From the NCBI GenBank assembly GCA_017465745.1, contig JAFTVM010000090.1, forward strand, positions 1 to 64,000: a DNA stretch of 64,000 nucleotides, given 5' to 3'. The stretch is from Oscillospiraceae bacterium. GTDB taxonomy: Bacteria > Bacillota > Clostridia > Oscillospirales > Oscillospiraceae. This document shows positions 16,167 to 24,788 of this stretch, one piece after another. Numbering within the stretch: position 1 is the first letter of the stretch; the number at the start of each line of letters is the position of its first letter. The notes under the pieces are model-generated. The model was given only the letters and a program-made list of their open reading frames with translations. It ran no database searches and had not been told where the DNA came from. The translations under genes and the position numbers were made by a program.

Positions 16167-18827
16167 ATGAAACTGCAAAAACAACCCATTTCCAAATATA
16201 CGCTTCCGCTGGCCTTCGCCATTCCCTGTGTGGGAATGCTGATCGTCATGCTCATCAGCGGCTACGCGCCCTTCGGCGACGCAGCCATTCTGTATTCCGA
16301 CAACTATCACCAGTACTATCCGTTCTTTGTGGCCTTCCGGGAGCATCTGCTTTCCGGCGACAGCCTGCTCTACAGCTGGGATGTGGGCCTGGGCATGGAT
16401 TATCTGGGCCTGATCTCCTACTATCTGGCGTCTCCGCTGTATCTGCTGAGCGTTCTGGTGCCGGAAAGTCTGCTGCTGGGCTTCTACAGCCTGCTGACGC
16501 CCCTGCGCCTTGGCCTGGCGGGATTGTTCTTCGGCATCTTCCTGAGGAAGATCTTCGGCCGGGAGGATCTGTCCGTGGCGGTGTTCTCCGCATTCTATGC
16601 CCTGTGCGCCTGGGCGCTGGGCTATCTGTGGAACGTCATGTGGCTGGATACCTTCGCGCTGCTGCCTCTGGTGGTGCTGGGCACCGTCAGTGTGCTGCGG
16701 GAGCGAAAATTCATCCTCTACACCGTGACGCTGTTCCTGTCCGTCTACTCCAACTATTATATCGGCTTCTTTGTCTGTATCTTTGTGCTGCTGATCTTCA
16801 TCTGCTGGGAAATCTGCCGCTGGCAGGGGTTCAAGCGGTTTGCCATTGACCTGGGGCTGATGGCGCTGTTTTCCGCTCTCGCCATCGGGATGACGGCGAT
16901 CCTGGAACTGCCCGCCCTGGCTGCCCTGCAGAATACCCAGTCCAGCGTCAACAAATTCCCCACCAAGTTTGATATCAACATCGGCGAGGATACCTTCATG
17001 GGGCTGCTGGACGCCATGCGGCAGGTAGCCGGCAATATGGGCGGCGGCCTGGAGCCTACCTTCAAGGAGGGCCTGCCCAATGTTTACTGCGGCGTGGGTA
17101 CCCTGGCGCTGGCGATCCTGTATCTGATGGCAAAGGACGTCAAGCTGCGCGACAGGATCTGCGCCCTGGTGATGCTCCTTTTCCTGATGCTGAGCTTCAT
17201 CATCCGCCAGCTGGACTATATCTGGCACGGCTTCCACTTCACCAATATGATCCCTTACCGGTTCAGCTTCCTGTATTCCTTCGTGATGCTGTACATGGCC
17301 TACCGGGCCTGGACGCTGCGGGAGACCTTCCGGGTCAGCCAGGTCTTTGTCGCCGCCGTGCTGGCCGCCGCGCTGCTGTGCCTGAGTGAGGATGCCCTGG
17401 AGCCGGTGTACCTGGTGTATAATTTCGCCATGCTGTTGTTCTTTGCCGGCTTCATGATCTACGGCCTGCTGGAGAAGCGGCCGGCTGAGGACGCCGACGA
17501 AGAGACACTGGAAGAGATGCACCAGGAGCTGACCCTGCGCCGTCAGGCGGCGGCCCAGTATCTGGTGATCATCCTGTGTGCCGAAATCGTGCTGAATCTG
17601 GTGAATTTCGGCATCCGCTTCCCCGGTACCTCCGTGACCCACTACCCCAGAGGCACCACCTATGCCGCGTCCATGATCGCCTACATGCACGAGCGGGAGG
17701 ATGATACCCTTTTCTTCCGGGCTGAGACCACTCATTCCCAGTCCCTCAATGACGGCGCCCTGAACGGCTACAACGGCGTGTCCACCTTCACCAGCTCCGC
17801 CAATGTCAAAGTCACCGAGTTCATGCGTGTCCTGGGCTATGGCGCCAAGAATACCTACAACCGCTACTGCTATGAGGAGGCGTCGCCTGTCTCCGACCTG
17901 TTCCTGGGACTGAAATACATGATCGACCGGGAGAGCCGGGACCGGGAGAGCAGCATGTTTACCGCCATCCACACCTATGATTCCGTCACGCTGCTGCAGA
18001 ACAATACCTATCTGCCCCTGGGGTTCCTGGCGGATCCGGAGCTGGCCAACCTGATTTTCGGGGAGGAGAACGATTTCCGGTTCCAGAATGACCTCTTCTC
18101 CGCAGCCACCGCCCTTTATGAGGATGTGTGGCGGATGCAGTCTGCAGACATCACGGCCGCCGATGTGACGCTCAAGGATACCTACACCAGCGGCTACTGC
18201 TCCTATGCGGACGCCATCCAGAATGCCTCCATCACCTATACCTACACCGTGGGCGAGCCGGGCTTCATGTGTGTCCAGCTGAACTGCCCCAAGCGCAACG
18301 ACATCACCATTCTGGTCAACGGCCAGGCGGTGATGACGGAGAGCCTGAGCCTGGAGCAGATGCTGGCGGTGGGCGATGTGGTGCCCGGCGACATCGTGGA
18401 GATCCGGGCAGACTGCGACGACGGCGAGTCCGGCAACATGACCATCACCGCCGCGGTGCTGGATAACGACCTGTTCCGGCGGGGCTATGAGATCCTGAAC
18501 GCCTCCACGCTGGAGCTGACCGCCTTTGAAAATACCCGGGTGGAGGGCACCATCGTCTGTGACCGGGACGGTCTGCTGTATACCTCCATCCCCCAGAACG
18601 GCAACTGGTCCGTCCGCGTGGACGGCGCGCCTGCTGAGATTACCCTGGTGGGTGATGTGATGATCGGCGTGGAGCTGACTGAGGGCACGCATACCGTGAC
18701 CTGCACCTATGAAAACGCCGCATTCAGCCTGGGCTGGAAGATCAGCGCCGTGTGTGTGCTGTTGTTCATGGTGATGGTCTATATCAACCATCAGATCCAC
18801 ATCCGCAAGGGCAAATACCAGAAATAA
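16167..18827 (+). CDS. YfhO family membrane protein
   Basis: 886 residues. About 12-13 hydrophobic helices occupy residues 10-480, with a first loop carrying FGDAAILYSDNYHQYYPFF, followed by a long extracytoplasmic region (about 490-850) and a final TM helix (ISAVCVLLFMVMVYINHQI) with a basic tail. The layout matches the GT-C-like YfhO family implicated in glycosylation of lipoteichoic acid or other surface polymers; the substrate is inferred from family only. GGGGG precedes the ATG. It is monocistronic between two hairpin terminators. Confidence 0.88.
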   Translation: MKLQKQPISKYTLPLAFAIPCVGMLIVMLISGYAPFGDAAILYSDNYHQYYPFFVAFREHLLSGDSLLYSWDVGLGMDYLGLISYYLASPLYLLSVLVPESLLLGFYSLLTPLRLGLAGLFFGIFLRKIFGREDLSVAVFSAFYALCAWALGYLWNVMWLDTFALLPLVVLGTVSVLRERKFILYTVTLFLSVYSNYYIGFFVCIFVLLIFICWEICRWQGFKRFAIDLGLMALFSALAIGMTAILELPALAALQNTQSSVNKFPTKFDINIGEDTFMGLLDAMRQVAGNMGGGLEPTFKEGLPNVYCGVGTLALAILYLMAKDVKLRDRICALVMLLFLMLSFIIRQLDYIWHGFHFTNMIPYRFSFLYSFVMLYMAYRAWTLRETFRVSQVFVAAVLAAALLCLSEDALEPVYLVYNFAMLLFFAGFMIYGLLEKRPAEDADEETLEEMHQELTLRRQAAAQYLVIILCAEIVLNLVNFGIRFPGTSVTHYPRGTTYAASMIAYMHEREDDTLFFRAETTHSQSLNDGALNGYNGVSTFTSSANVKVTEFMRVLGYGAKNTYNRYCYEEASPVSDLFLGLKYMIDRESRDRESSMFTAIHTYDSVTLLQNNTYLPLGFLADPELANLIFGEENDFRFQNDLFSAATALYEDVWRMQSADITAADVTLKDTYTSGYCSYADAIQNASITYTYTVGEPGFMCVQLNCPKRNDITILVNGQAVMTESLSLEQMLAVGDVVPGDIVEIRADCDDGESGNMTITAAVLDNDLFRRGYEILNASTLELTAFENTRVEGTIVCDRDGLLYTSIPQNGNWSVRVDGAPAEITLVGDVMIGVELTEGTHTVTCTYENAAFSLGWKISAVCVLLFMVMVYINHQIHIRKGKYQK

Positions 18828-18840
18828 AAAACGGATATTG

Positions 18841-18878
18841 GGCCGACAGAACGCAGGTTTCTGTCGGCTCTTGTTTTT
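18841..18878 (+). terminator. Intrinsic terminator of the YfhO gene
   Basis: The stem GCCGACAGAA/TTCTGTCGGC is followed by TCTTGTTTTT. Confidence 0.85.
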
Positions 18879-18975
18879 GGATTGTTTACAATCTGTTTCG
18901 TTTCAGTTTAGTTTTCGGATTTAAGATGCTATGAGAGGAAAAATACACCATTTGCATCACCCCGGGAGGTTCATC

Positions 18976-21900
18976 GTGAACAAGAGATACACAGCAGGCA
19001 TTGACATTGGCTCCACCACTGTGAAGCTGGTCATCCTGAACGAGAACAAGGACATTATTTTTGGACAGTACCGCCGCCACATGGCCCATACCCAGGAGAC
19101 ACTGGCGCAGCTTCTGCACCAGGCCAAGGAACTGCTGGGAGAATGCATCCTGGACGTGGCCATCACCGGCTCCGGCGCCATCAATCTGGGCAAAGCGCTC
19201 AACATCGGCTTCGTCCAGGAAGTTGTGGCCGTGGCCACGGCGCTGCACCATGTGGCGCCCCAGACCGACGTGGCCATCGAACTGGGCGGAGAGGATGCCA
19301 AGATCATTTATTTCAAGGGCGGACTGGAAGAGCGCATGAACGGCGTCTGTGCCGGCGGCACCGGCTCCTTCATCGACCAGATGGCTTCCTTGCTGCAGAC
19401 CGACGCCACGGGGCTGAACGAAGCTGCCGCCGCATACAAGGTCATTTACCCCATCGCAGCCCGCTGCGGCGTCTTCGCCAAGACCGACATCCAGCCGCTG
19501 ATCAACGAGGGCGCCACCAAGGCAGACCTTGCAGCCTCCATCTTCCAGGCCGTGGTCAACCAGACCATCTCGGGCCTGGCCTGCGGCAAGCCCATCCGGG
19601 GCTGTGTGGCTTTCCTGGGCGGTCCGCTGCATTTCCTGCCGGAACTGAAGAAGGCCTTCATCCGCACCCTGAAGCTGACCCCGGAAACCACCGTGGATCC
19701 CAATAATTCCCACCTCTTCGCTGCCATGGGTGCTGCCCTGGAAGCGGAAACGGAAGAGGGGATTGCGCTGGGCGACCTGCTGGAGCGGCTGGATCAGGGT
19801 GTAGAAATGAGTTTCGAGCTGAACCGCCTGCCGCCCCTGTTTGCCAATAAAGACGAGCACCGGGAATTCTGCGCCCGCCATGGCAGAGCTGTGGTGCGCC
19901 GCCAGAGCCTGCATGAATATGAGGGCAGCTGTTTTCTGGGCATCGACGCCGGCTCCACCACCACCAAGGCAGCTCTGATCGGCGATGAGGGGCAGCTGCT
20001 GTTTTCTTTCTACGCCAACAACCAGGGCAACCCCATCAAAACCGCCATGGAAGCCATGGCCAAGCTGAAGGAAGAACTGCCCGATACCGCGAAAATCGTC
20101 CGTGCCTGCTCCACCGGCTACGGCGAAGCCTTGCTGAAATCCGCCTTCTCCCTGGAAGAGGGGGAGGTGGAGACCGTGGCCCACTGCACCGCCGCCGCAT
20201 TCTTCGACCCGGAAGTGGACTGCGTGCTGGATATCGGCGGCCAGGATATGAAGTGCATCAAGCTGCGAAACGGCACTGTGGATACGGTGCTGCTGAACGA
20301 GGCCTGCTCCTCCGGCTGCGGCTCCTTTATTGAGAATTTTGCCAATTCCCTGGGATTCTCCGCCGCAGGCTTTGCCAAGGAGGCGCTGTTTGCCGAAAAT
20401 CCTGTGGACCTGGGTACCCGCTGCACCGTGTTCATGAACTCCAATGTCAAGCAGGCCCAGAAGGAGGGCGCACAGGTCAGCGATATTTCCGCAGGCCTCG
20501 CCTATTCCGTCATCAAGAACGCCCTCTACAAGGTCATCAAGCTGACCGACGCCGCCGACCTGGGCCGCCATGTGGTGGTGCAGGGTGGTACCTTCTATAA
20601 CCAGGCCGTCCTCCGGGCTTTCGAGAAGATCGCTGGGGTGGAAGCCACCTGTCCCGACATTTCCGGCATCATGGGCGCTTTCGGTGCGGCGCTGGTTGCC
20701 AAGCAGCGCTATACCGGTCAGACGCCCACCATGCTGTCCCTGGATGAGATTCTGAATCTGACCTACACCACCTCCACTGTCCACTGCGGCGGCTGCTCCA
20801 ACAACTGTATGCTGACCGTGAACAAATTCCCCAACGGCCGCCGCCACATCACCGGCAACCGCTGCGAGAAGGGCCAGGGCGCGGAACGCGGTAAGGTCAA
20901 AGGCGAGAATCTGGTGGAATTCAAGCGGCAGCGGATGTTTGACTACACGCCCCTGGAGAATCCCGCCCGGGGTGTCATCGGCATCCCCCGGGTGCTGAAT
21001 ATCTACGAAAATTACCCCTATTGGGCGACTTTCTTCAAAGAACTGGGCTTCAAGGTTGTCCTTTCGCCCTTTGCCAGCCGTAAGATTTATGAACTGGGCA
21101 TGGAGTCCATCCCCTCCGAATCCGAGTGCTACCCCGCAAAGCTGGCCCACGGCCAGGTGCAGTGGCTCATCGATCATGGGATCACCACCATTTTCCATCC
21201 CTGTGTCATGTTCGAATACCAGGAAATGGAAGCCGCCCAGAATCACTATAACTGTCCCATTGTGGTCAGCTACGCCGAAAATCTGAAAAACAACGTGGAA
21301 GCCGTCACCGAGGGAAATGTGCGCTACATCCGTCCCTTCATGGCCTTCACCAGTGAGAAGATTGCCGCCGACCGGCTGGTGCGCTGCTGCGGCGAGGAAT
21401 GGAACATTCCCGAAGCCGAAGTCCGCACTGCCGCTGCCAAGGCATGGAATGAGCAGCGAAAGGCCAAAGCCGATATCCGTGCAAAGGGCGCGGAAGTTCT
21501 CAGGAAGATGGAAGCAGAGGGCAGAAACGGCATCGTTCTGGCGGGCCGGCCCTACCATATTGATCCTGAAATCAACCACGGCATCCCGGAGCTGATCGCT
21601 TCCTACGGCCTGACGGTCTTTACGGAGGACAGTCTGCCCTTCCTGGAAGTGCCCAGCCGCCCCCTGCGGGTGCTGGATCAGTGGGTTTACCACTCCCGGC
21701 TGTATAATGCCGCGGAATTTGTCAGTAAGCGCAATGATCTGGAGCTGATCCAGCTCAATTCCTTCGGCTGCGGCCTGGACGCCGTCACCACCGACCAGGT
21801 CTGCGAGATCCTGGAGGGCAGCAATAAGCTCTACACGGTCCTGAAGATCGACGAGGTCAACAACCTGGGTGCGGTGCGCATCCGCATCCGCAGCCTGCTG

Positions 21901-23202
21901 GCCGCCATGCAGATGCGCTGCCAGCAGCACATCACCGCCGATCCCCGGCCCGCCGCCTACCACCGCACGGAATTCACGAAGGAGATGTTCCAGGCGGGCT
22001 ACACCATCATCGCCCCCCAGATGAGTCCCATCCATTTTGACCTTTTGCAGCCCATTTTCGCCCGGTACAACTTCAATTTTGTGGTGCTGGACAACGACAA
22101 CCGCAGCGCCATCGATATGGGCCTGAAATTCGTCAACAATGACGCCTGCTACCCCTCCATCACCACCATCGGCCAGATCATGGAGGCGGTGCTGTCCGGC
22201 CGGTACGATACTCACAAGCTGGCCATCATCATGACCCAGACCGGCGGCTGCTGCCGGGCCAGCAACTATGTGGGCTTCATCCGCCGCGCCCTGGAAAAGG
22301 TGAACATGGCCCACATTCCCGTCATCTCCCTGAATCTCAGCGGACTGGAAAGCAACAGCGGCTTCAAGCTGCCTGCCGGTCTGCTGATCAAGGTGGCGCA
22401 GGCCGCCATCTGCGGCGACCTGTTCATGCGTTGCCTGTACCGGGTGCGGCCCTATGAGCTGATCCCCGGCTCCGCCGACGCCCTGCACCGCCAGTGGCGC
22501 GCCACCGTTATCGAAGCCCTGACGGATCCTCACTCCAAATGGAATTTCAAGAAGCTGTGCTACGCCATTGTGGACGCCTTCGACAATTTCCCCATTGATG
22601 AGAAGGTGCGCAAGCCCCGGGTGGGCGTGGTGGGCGAAATCCTTGTCAAGTATATGCCCCTGGCCAACAACCATGTGGTGGAGCTGCTGGAGCGGGAGGG
22701 CGCGGAAGCTGTGGTGCCCGACCTGCTGGACTTCATGAACTACTCCTTCTACAACAATACATACCGTGCCGAATTCCTGGGCGCGGGAAAGAAAGCCGGG
22801 ATCATTGCCAATATTGCGGTGAAGGCTGTGCGGTATTTCCGCCGCCATGCCATCAAGGCTTTGGAGCAGTCCAAACGCTTCGAAGCCCCCATGCCCATCG
22901 AGGAGGTGGCGGACCTGGCAAAGCCCTTCCTCTCCATTGGCAACCAGTACGGCGAGGGCTGGTTCCTCACCGGCGAGATGGTGGAGCTGGTGAAGACCGG
23001 TACCCCCAATATCGTCTGCATCCAGCCCTTTGCGTGCCTGCCCAACCATGTGGTGGGCAAGGGCGTCATCAAGGCCGTTAAGAAGGCCTATCCCCAGGCC
23101 AATATCGTGGCCGTGGACTATGACCCCGGCGCAAGTGAAGTCAACCAGCTTAACCGCATCAAGCTGATGCTGTCCGCCGCCAAAAAGAATATGGAGACCT
23201 AA
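18976..23202 (+). CDS. Two-domain acyl-CoA dehydratase activase-related protein
   Basis: 1,408 residues. It holds two ASKHA/BcrAD_BadFG ATPase domains, the first starting GIDIGSTTVK at residue 7 and the second GIDAGSTTTK near 321. Each carries a helix-Cys-helix type cluster motif (CAGGTGSFIDQM; CSSGCGSFIEN). A CGGCSNNC motif near 603 and a DUF2229/HgdB-like C-terminal half follow, with further Cys (TGGCCRASNYVGF). Single-domain relatives use ATP to inject an electron into 2-hydroxyacyl-CoA dehydratases; the role of the giant fused form is unknown. The GTG start follows GGGAGGT by six nt; an upstream ATG at 18931 lacks a ribosome binding site. No dehydratase subunits adjoin it. Confidence 0.85.
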   Translation: MNKRYTAGIDIGSTTVKLVILNENKDIIFGQYRRHMAHTQETLAQLLHQAKELLGECILDVAITGSGAINLGKALNIGFVQEVVAVATALHHVAPQTDVAIELGGEDAKIIYFKGGLEERMNGVCAGGTGSFIDQMASLLQTDATGLNEAAAAYKVIYPIAARCGVFAKTDIQPLINEGATKADLAASIFQAVVNQTISGLACGKPIRGCVAFLGGPLHFLPELKKAFIRTLKLTPETTVDPNNSHLFAAMGAALEAETEEGIALGDLLERLDQGVEMSFELNRLPPLFANKDEHREFCARHGRAVVRRQSLHEYEGSCFLGIDAGSTTTKAALIGDEGQLLFSFYANNQGNPIKTAMEAMAKLKEELPDTAKIVRACSTGYGEALLKSAFSLEEGEVETVAHCTAAAFFDPEVDCVLDIGGQDMKCIKLRNGTVDTVLLNEACSSGCGSFIENFANSLGFSAAGFAKEALFAENPVDLGTRCTVFMNSNVKQAQKEGAQVSDISAGLAYSVIKNALYKVIKLTDAADLGRHVVVQGGTFYNQAVLRAFEKIAGVEATCPDISGIMGAFGAALVAKQRYTGQTPTMLSLDEILNLTYTTSTVHCGGCSNNCMLTVNKFPNGRRHITGNRCEKGQGAERGKVKGENLVEFKRQRMFDYTPLENPARGVIGIPRVLNIYENYPYWATFFKELGFKVVLSPFASRKIYELGMESIPSESECYPAKLAHGQVQWLIDHGITTIFHPCVMFEYQEMEAAQNHYNCPIVVSYAENLKNNVEAVTEGNVRYIRPFMAFTSEKIAADRLVRCCGEEWNIPEAEVRTAAAKAWNEQRKAKADIRAKGAEVLRKMEAEGRNGIVLAGRPYHIDPEINHGIPELIASYGLTVFTEDSLPFLEVPSRPLRVLDQWVYHSRLYNAAEFVSKRNDLELIQLNSFGCGLDAVTTDQVCEILEGSNKLYTVLKIDEVNNLGAVRIRIRSLLAAMQMRCQQHITADPRPAAYHRTEFTKEMFQAGYTIIAPQMSPIHFDLLQPIFARYNFNFVVLDNDNRSAIDMGLKFVNNDACYPSITTIGQIMEAVLSGRYDTHKLAIIMTQTGGCCRASNYVGFIRRALEKVNMAHIPVISLNLSGLESNSGFKLPAGLLIKVAQAAICGDLFMRCLYRVRPYELIPGSADALHRQWRATVIEALTDPHSKWNFKKLCYAIVDAFDNFPIDEKVRKPRVGVVGEILVKYMPLANNHVVELLEREGAEAVVPDLLDFMNYSFYNNTYRAEFLGAGKKAGIIANIAVKAVRYFRRHAIKALEQSKRFEAPMPIEEVADLAKPFLSIGNQYGEGWFLTGEMVELVKTGTPNIVCIQPFACLPNHVVGKGVIKAVKKAYPQANIVAVDYDPGASEVNQLNRIKLMLSAAKKNMET

Positions 23203-23245
23203 TGAAAAGCGGGACACGCGTCAGCATGTCCCGCTTTTTCTCTTG
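23203..23245 (+). terminator. Intrinsic terminator of the activase gene
   Basis: The stem AAAAGCGGGACA/TGTCCCGCTTTTT surrounds a 10-nt loop, with a T-tract. Confidence 0.88.
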
Positions 23246-23299
23246 CGGCCCGGACCATTGGGTGGTACAATGGTAAAAAAGGAAGAAAGAAGGGATTCT

Positions 23300-23605
23300 G
23301 TGTCCGAAATTCTGGAAATCACCATGGTGCTGTGCTTCGGCGCCTCCTGGCCCCTGAACCTGTGGAAAAATTACTGGTCCCGCAGTGCCGAGGGCAAAAG
23401 CCTGAGCTTTCTGCTGCTCATTTTCGCGGGCTACGTGGCGGGTATCGCCGCCAAGCTTATGAGCCAGAGTTATATGGCGGAATTCGACAGAAAGTGGTAT
23501 GTTCTGTGTTTTTACTGTCTGAATCTGCTGATGGTGGGCACCAATGTGGTGATCCACCTGAGAAACATGCGCCTGGATAAGCTGCGCGGGGAGGAAGGAA
23601 AATGA
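23300..23605 (+). CDS. Small PQ-loop/SemiSWEET-like membrane protein
   Basis: 101 residues with about three hydrophobic helices. The first contains SWPLNLWKNYWSRSAEGKSLSF, resembling the PQ-loop region of SemiSWEET-type proteins in which Pro-Leu/Gln is followed by a basic loop and GKS. A GTG start five nt after AAGGG is preferred; an ATG at 23270 in frame has no good ribosome binding site. It overlaps the downstream M20 peptidase by ATGA, suggesting coupled translation. Sugar transport is only one possibility. Confidence 0.6.
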   Translation: MSEILEITMVLCFGASWPLNLWKNYWSRSAEGKSLSFLLLIFAGYVAGIAAKLMSQSYMAEFDRKWYVLCFYCLNLLMVGTNVVIHLRNMRLDKLRGEEGK

Positions 23606-24735
23606 AACTGACCGATGAAATGAAAATCTGGCTGGAAGCGCACTTTCAGGAGAGTTTTGAGCTGCTGAAAGAGCTGGCGCAGATCCCCGCGCCCTCCAAT
23701 CAGGAGGAGCGCCGGGCGGAATTCTGCAAAACATGGCTGGAACGCAATGGTGCGGAAGGCGTATACATCGACGAAGCGCTGAATGTGGTGTATCCCATCG
23801 GCTGTGAGGGGGAGGGCCCCATCGCCGTCTTCATGGCCCACAGTGATGTGGTGTTCCCGGATCTGGAGCCGCTGCCCCTGAAAATCGAGGACGGCCGCAT
23901 CTGCTGCCCCGGCGTGGGCGACGATACCGCCAGCGTGGTGGCGCTGCTCCAGGCGGCAAAGTACATCGCGGAAAAGAAGATGACGCCCCGGGATCGGGGG
24001 GTGCTGCTGGTGGTCAATTCCGGCGAGGAAGGCCTGGGAAATTTGAAGGGCTCCCGGAAGATCATGGAAGATTACGGCCACCGCATCCGGGAATTCATTA
24101 CCTACGACGGTCACGACGGCTTCGGCGTGGACCGGGCGGTGGGCTCCAAGCGGTACAAGATCGAAGTGGACACCGAGGGCGGCCATTCCTACGGTGCCTT
24201 CGGCAACCGCAACGCCATCGCATACCTGGCCTCCCTGATCGATACCCTCTACACCATGAAGGTGCCACCCAAGGGAAAGACCACCTACAATGTGGGCACC
24301 ATCTCCGGCGGTACCTCCGTCAATACTATTGCCCAGCACGCAGAAATGCTCTACGAGTTCCGTTCCGATGAGGCAGAGTCCCTGGCCGTCATGGAGCGGC
24401 ACCTGGAGGCTGCTCTGGAATTTTACCGCACCAAGGGCGTCGGCGTCACCGTGACCCTGGTGGGCGACCGCCCCTGTTCGGCGGAGGTGGAGGAAACCGC
24501 CATGGAAGCCATGTGCACAAGAGCCAGTGATGCCGCCGAACGCAACTGCGGTAAGCCCATTACCTTCGGCCCCGGCTCCACGGACTGCAACATCCCCCTG
24601 TCCATGGGCGTCCCTGCCATCTGCGTCGGCGTCTACGACGGTGCCGGCTCCCACACCCGGGAGGAATACGTGATCATCGACAGCCTGCTGCCCGGCCAGA
24701 AACTGGCCCTGGAACTGATCATGCACCATTTTTGA
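23602..24735 (+). CDS. M20 family metallopeptidase
   Basis: 377 residues. The di-zinc site is visible as MAHSDVV (His near residue 80), PGVGDDTASV (bridging Asp near 111), SGEEG (catalytic and metal Glu near 142), an Asp region following YDGHDGFGVD, and a C-terminal His in GAGSHTREEY near 356. The lid/dimerisation domain (about 185-290) contains GGHSYGAFGNRNA. This resembles PepT/ArgE-type aminopeptidases and deacylases; the substrate is not determinable. There is no signal peptide. It is translationally coupled to the small membrane gene upstream. Confidence 0.88.
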   Translation: MKLTDEMKIWLEAHFQESFELLKELAQIPAPSNQEERRAEFCKTWLERNGAEGVYIDEALNVVYPIGCEGEGPIAVFMAHSDVVFPDLEPLPLKIEDGRICCPGVGDDTASVVALLQAAKYIAEKKMTPRDRGVLLVVNSGEEGLGNLKGSRKIMEDYGHRIREFITYDGHDGFGVDRAVGSKRYKIEVDTEGGHSYGAFGNRNAIAYLASLIDTLYTMKVPPKGKTTYNVGTISGGTSVNTIAQHAEMLYEFRSDEAESLAVMERHLEAALEFYRTKGVGVTVTLVGDRPCSAEVEETAMEAMCTRASDAAERNCGKPITFGPGSTDCNIPLSMGVPAICVGVYDGAGSHTREEYVIIDSLLPGQKLALELIMHHF

Positions 24736-24745
24736 TACAACGCAA

Positions 24746-24782
24746 TAAAGCAGCCGTACCGGAAGGTACGGCTGCTTTTTAT
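24746..24782. terminator. Bidirectional terminator between the M20 peptidase and the kinase
   Basis: The stem AAAGCAGCCGTACC pairs with its complement around GGAA, with T5 on the plus side and an A-rich run on the other. The two genes converge here. Confidence 0.88.
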
Positions 24783-24788
24783 ATGGAT

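Noticed and set aside
16131-18800. 889-codon frame antisense to the YfhO gene
   Set aside because: His/Gln-rich shadow with no start signals.
18886-23217. 1,443-codon frame antisense to the activase gene
   Set aside because: Low-complexity shadow caused by codon bias of the plus-strand gene, with no promoter or recognisable domain.
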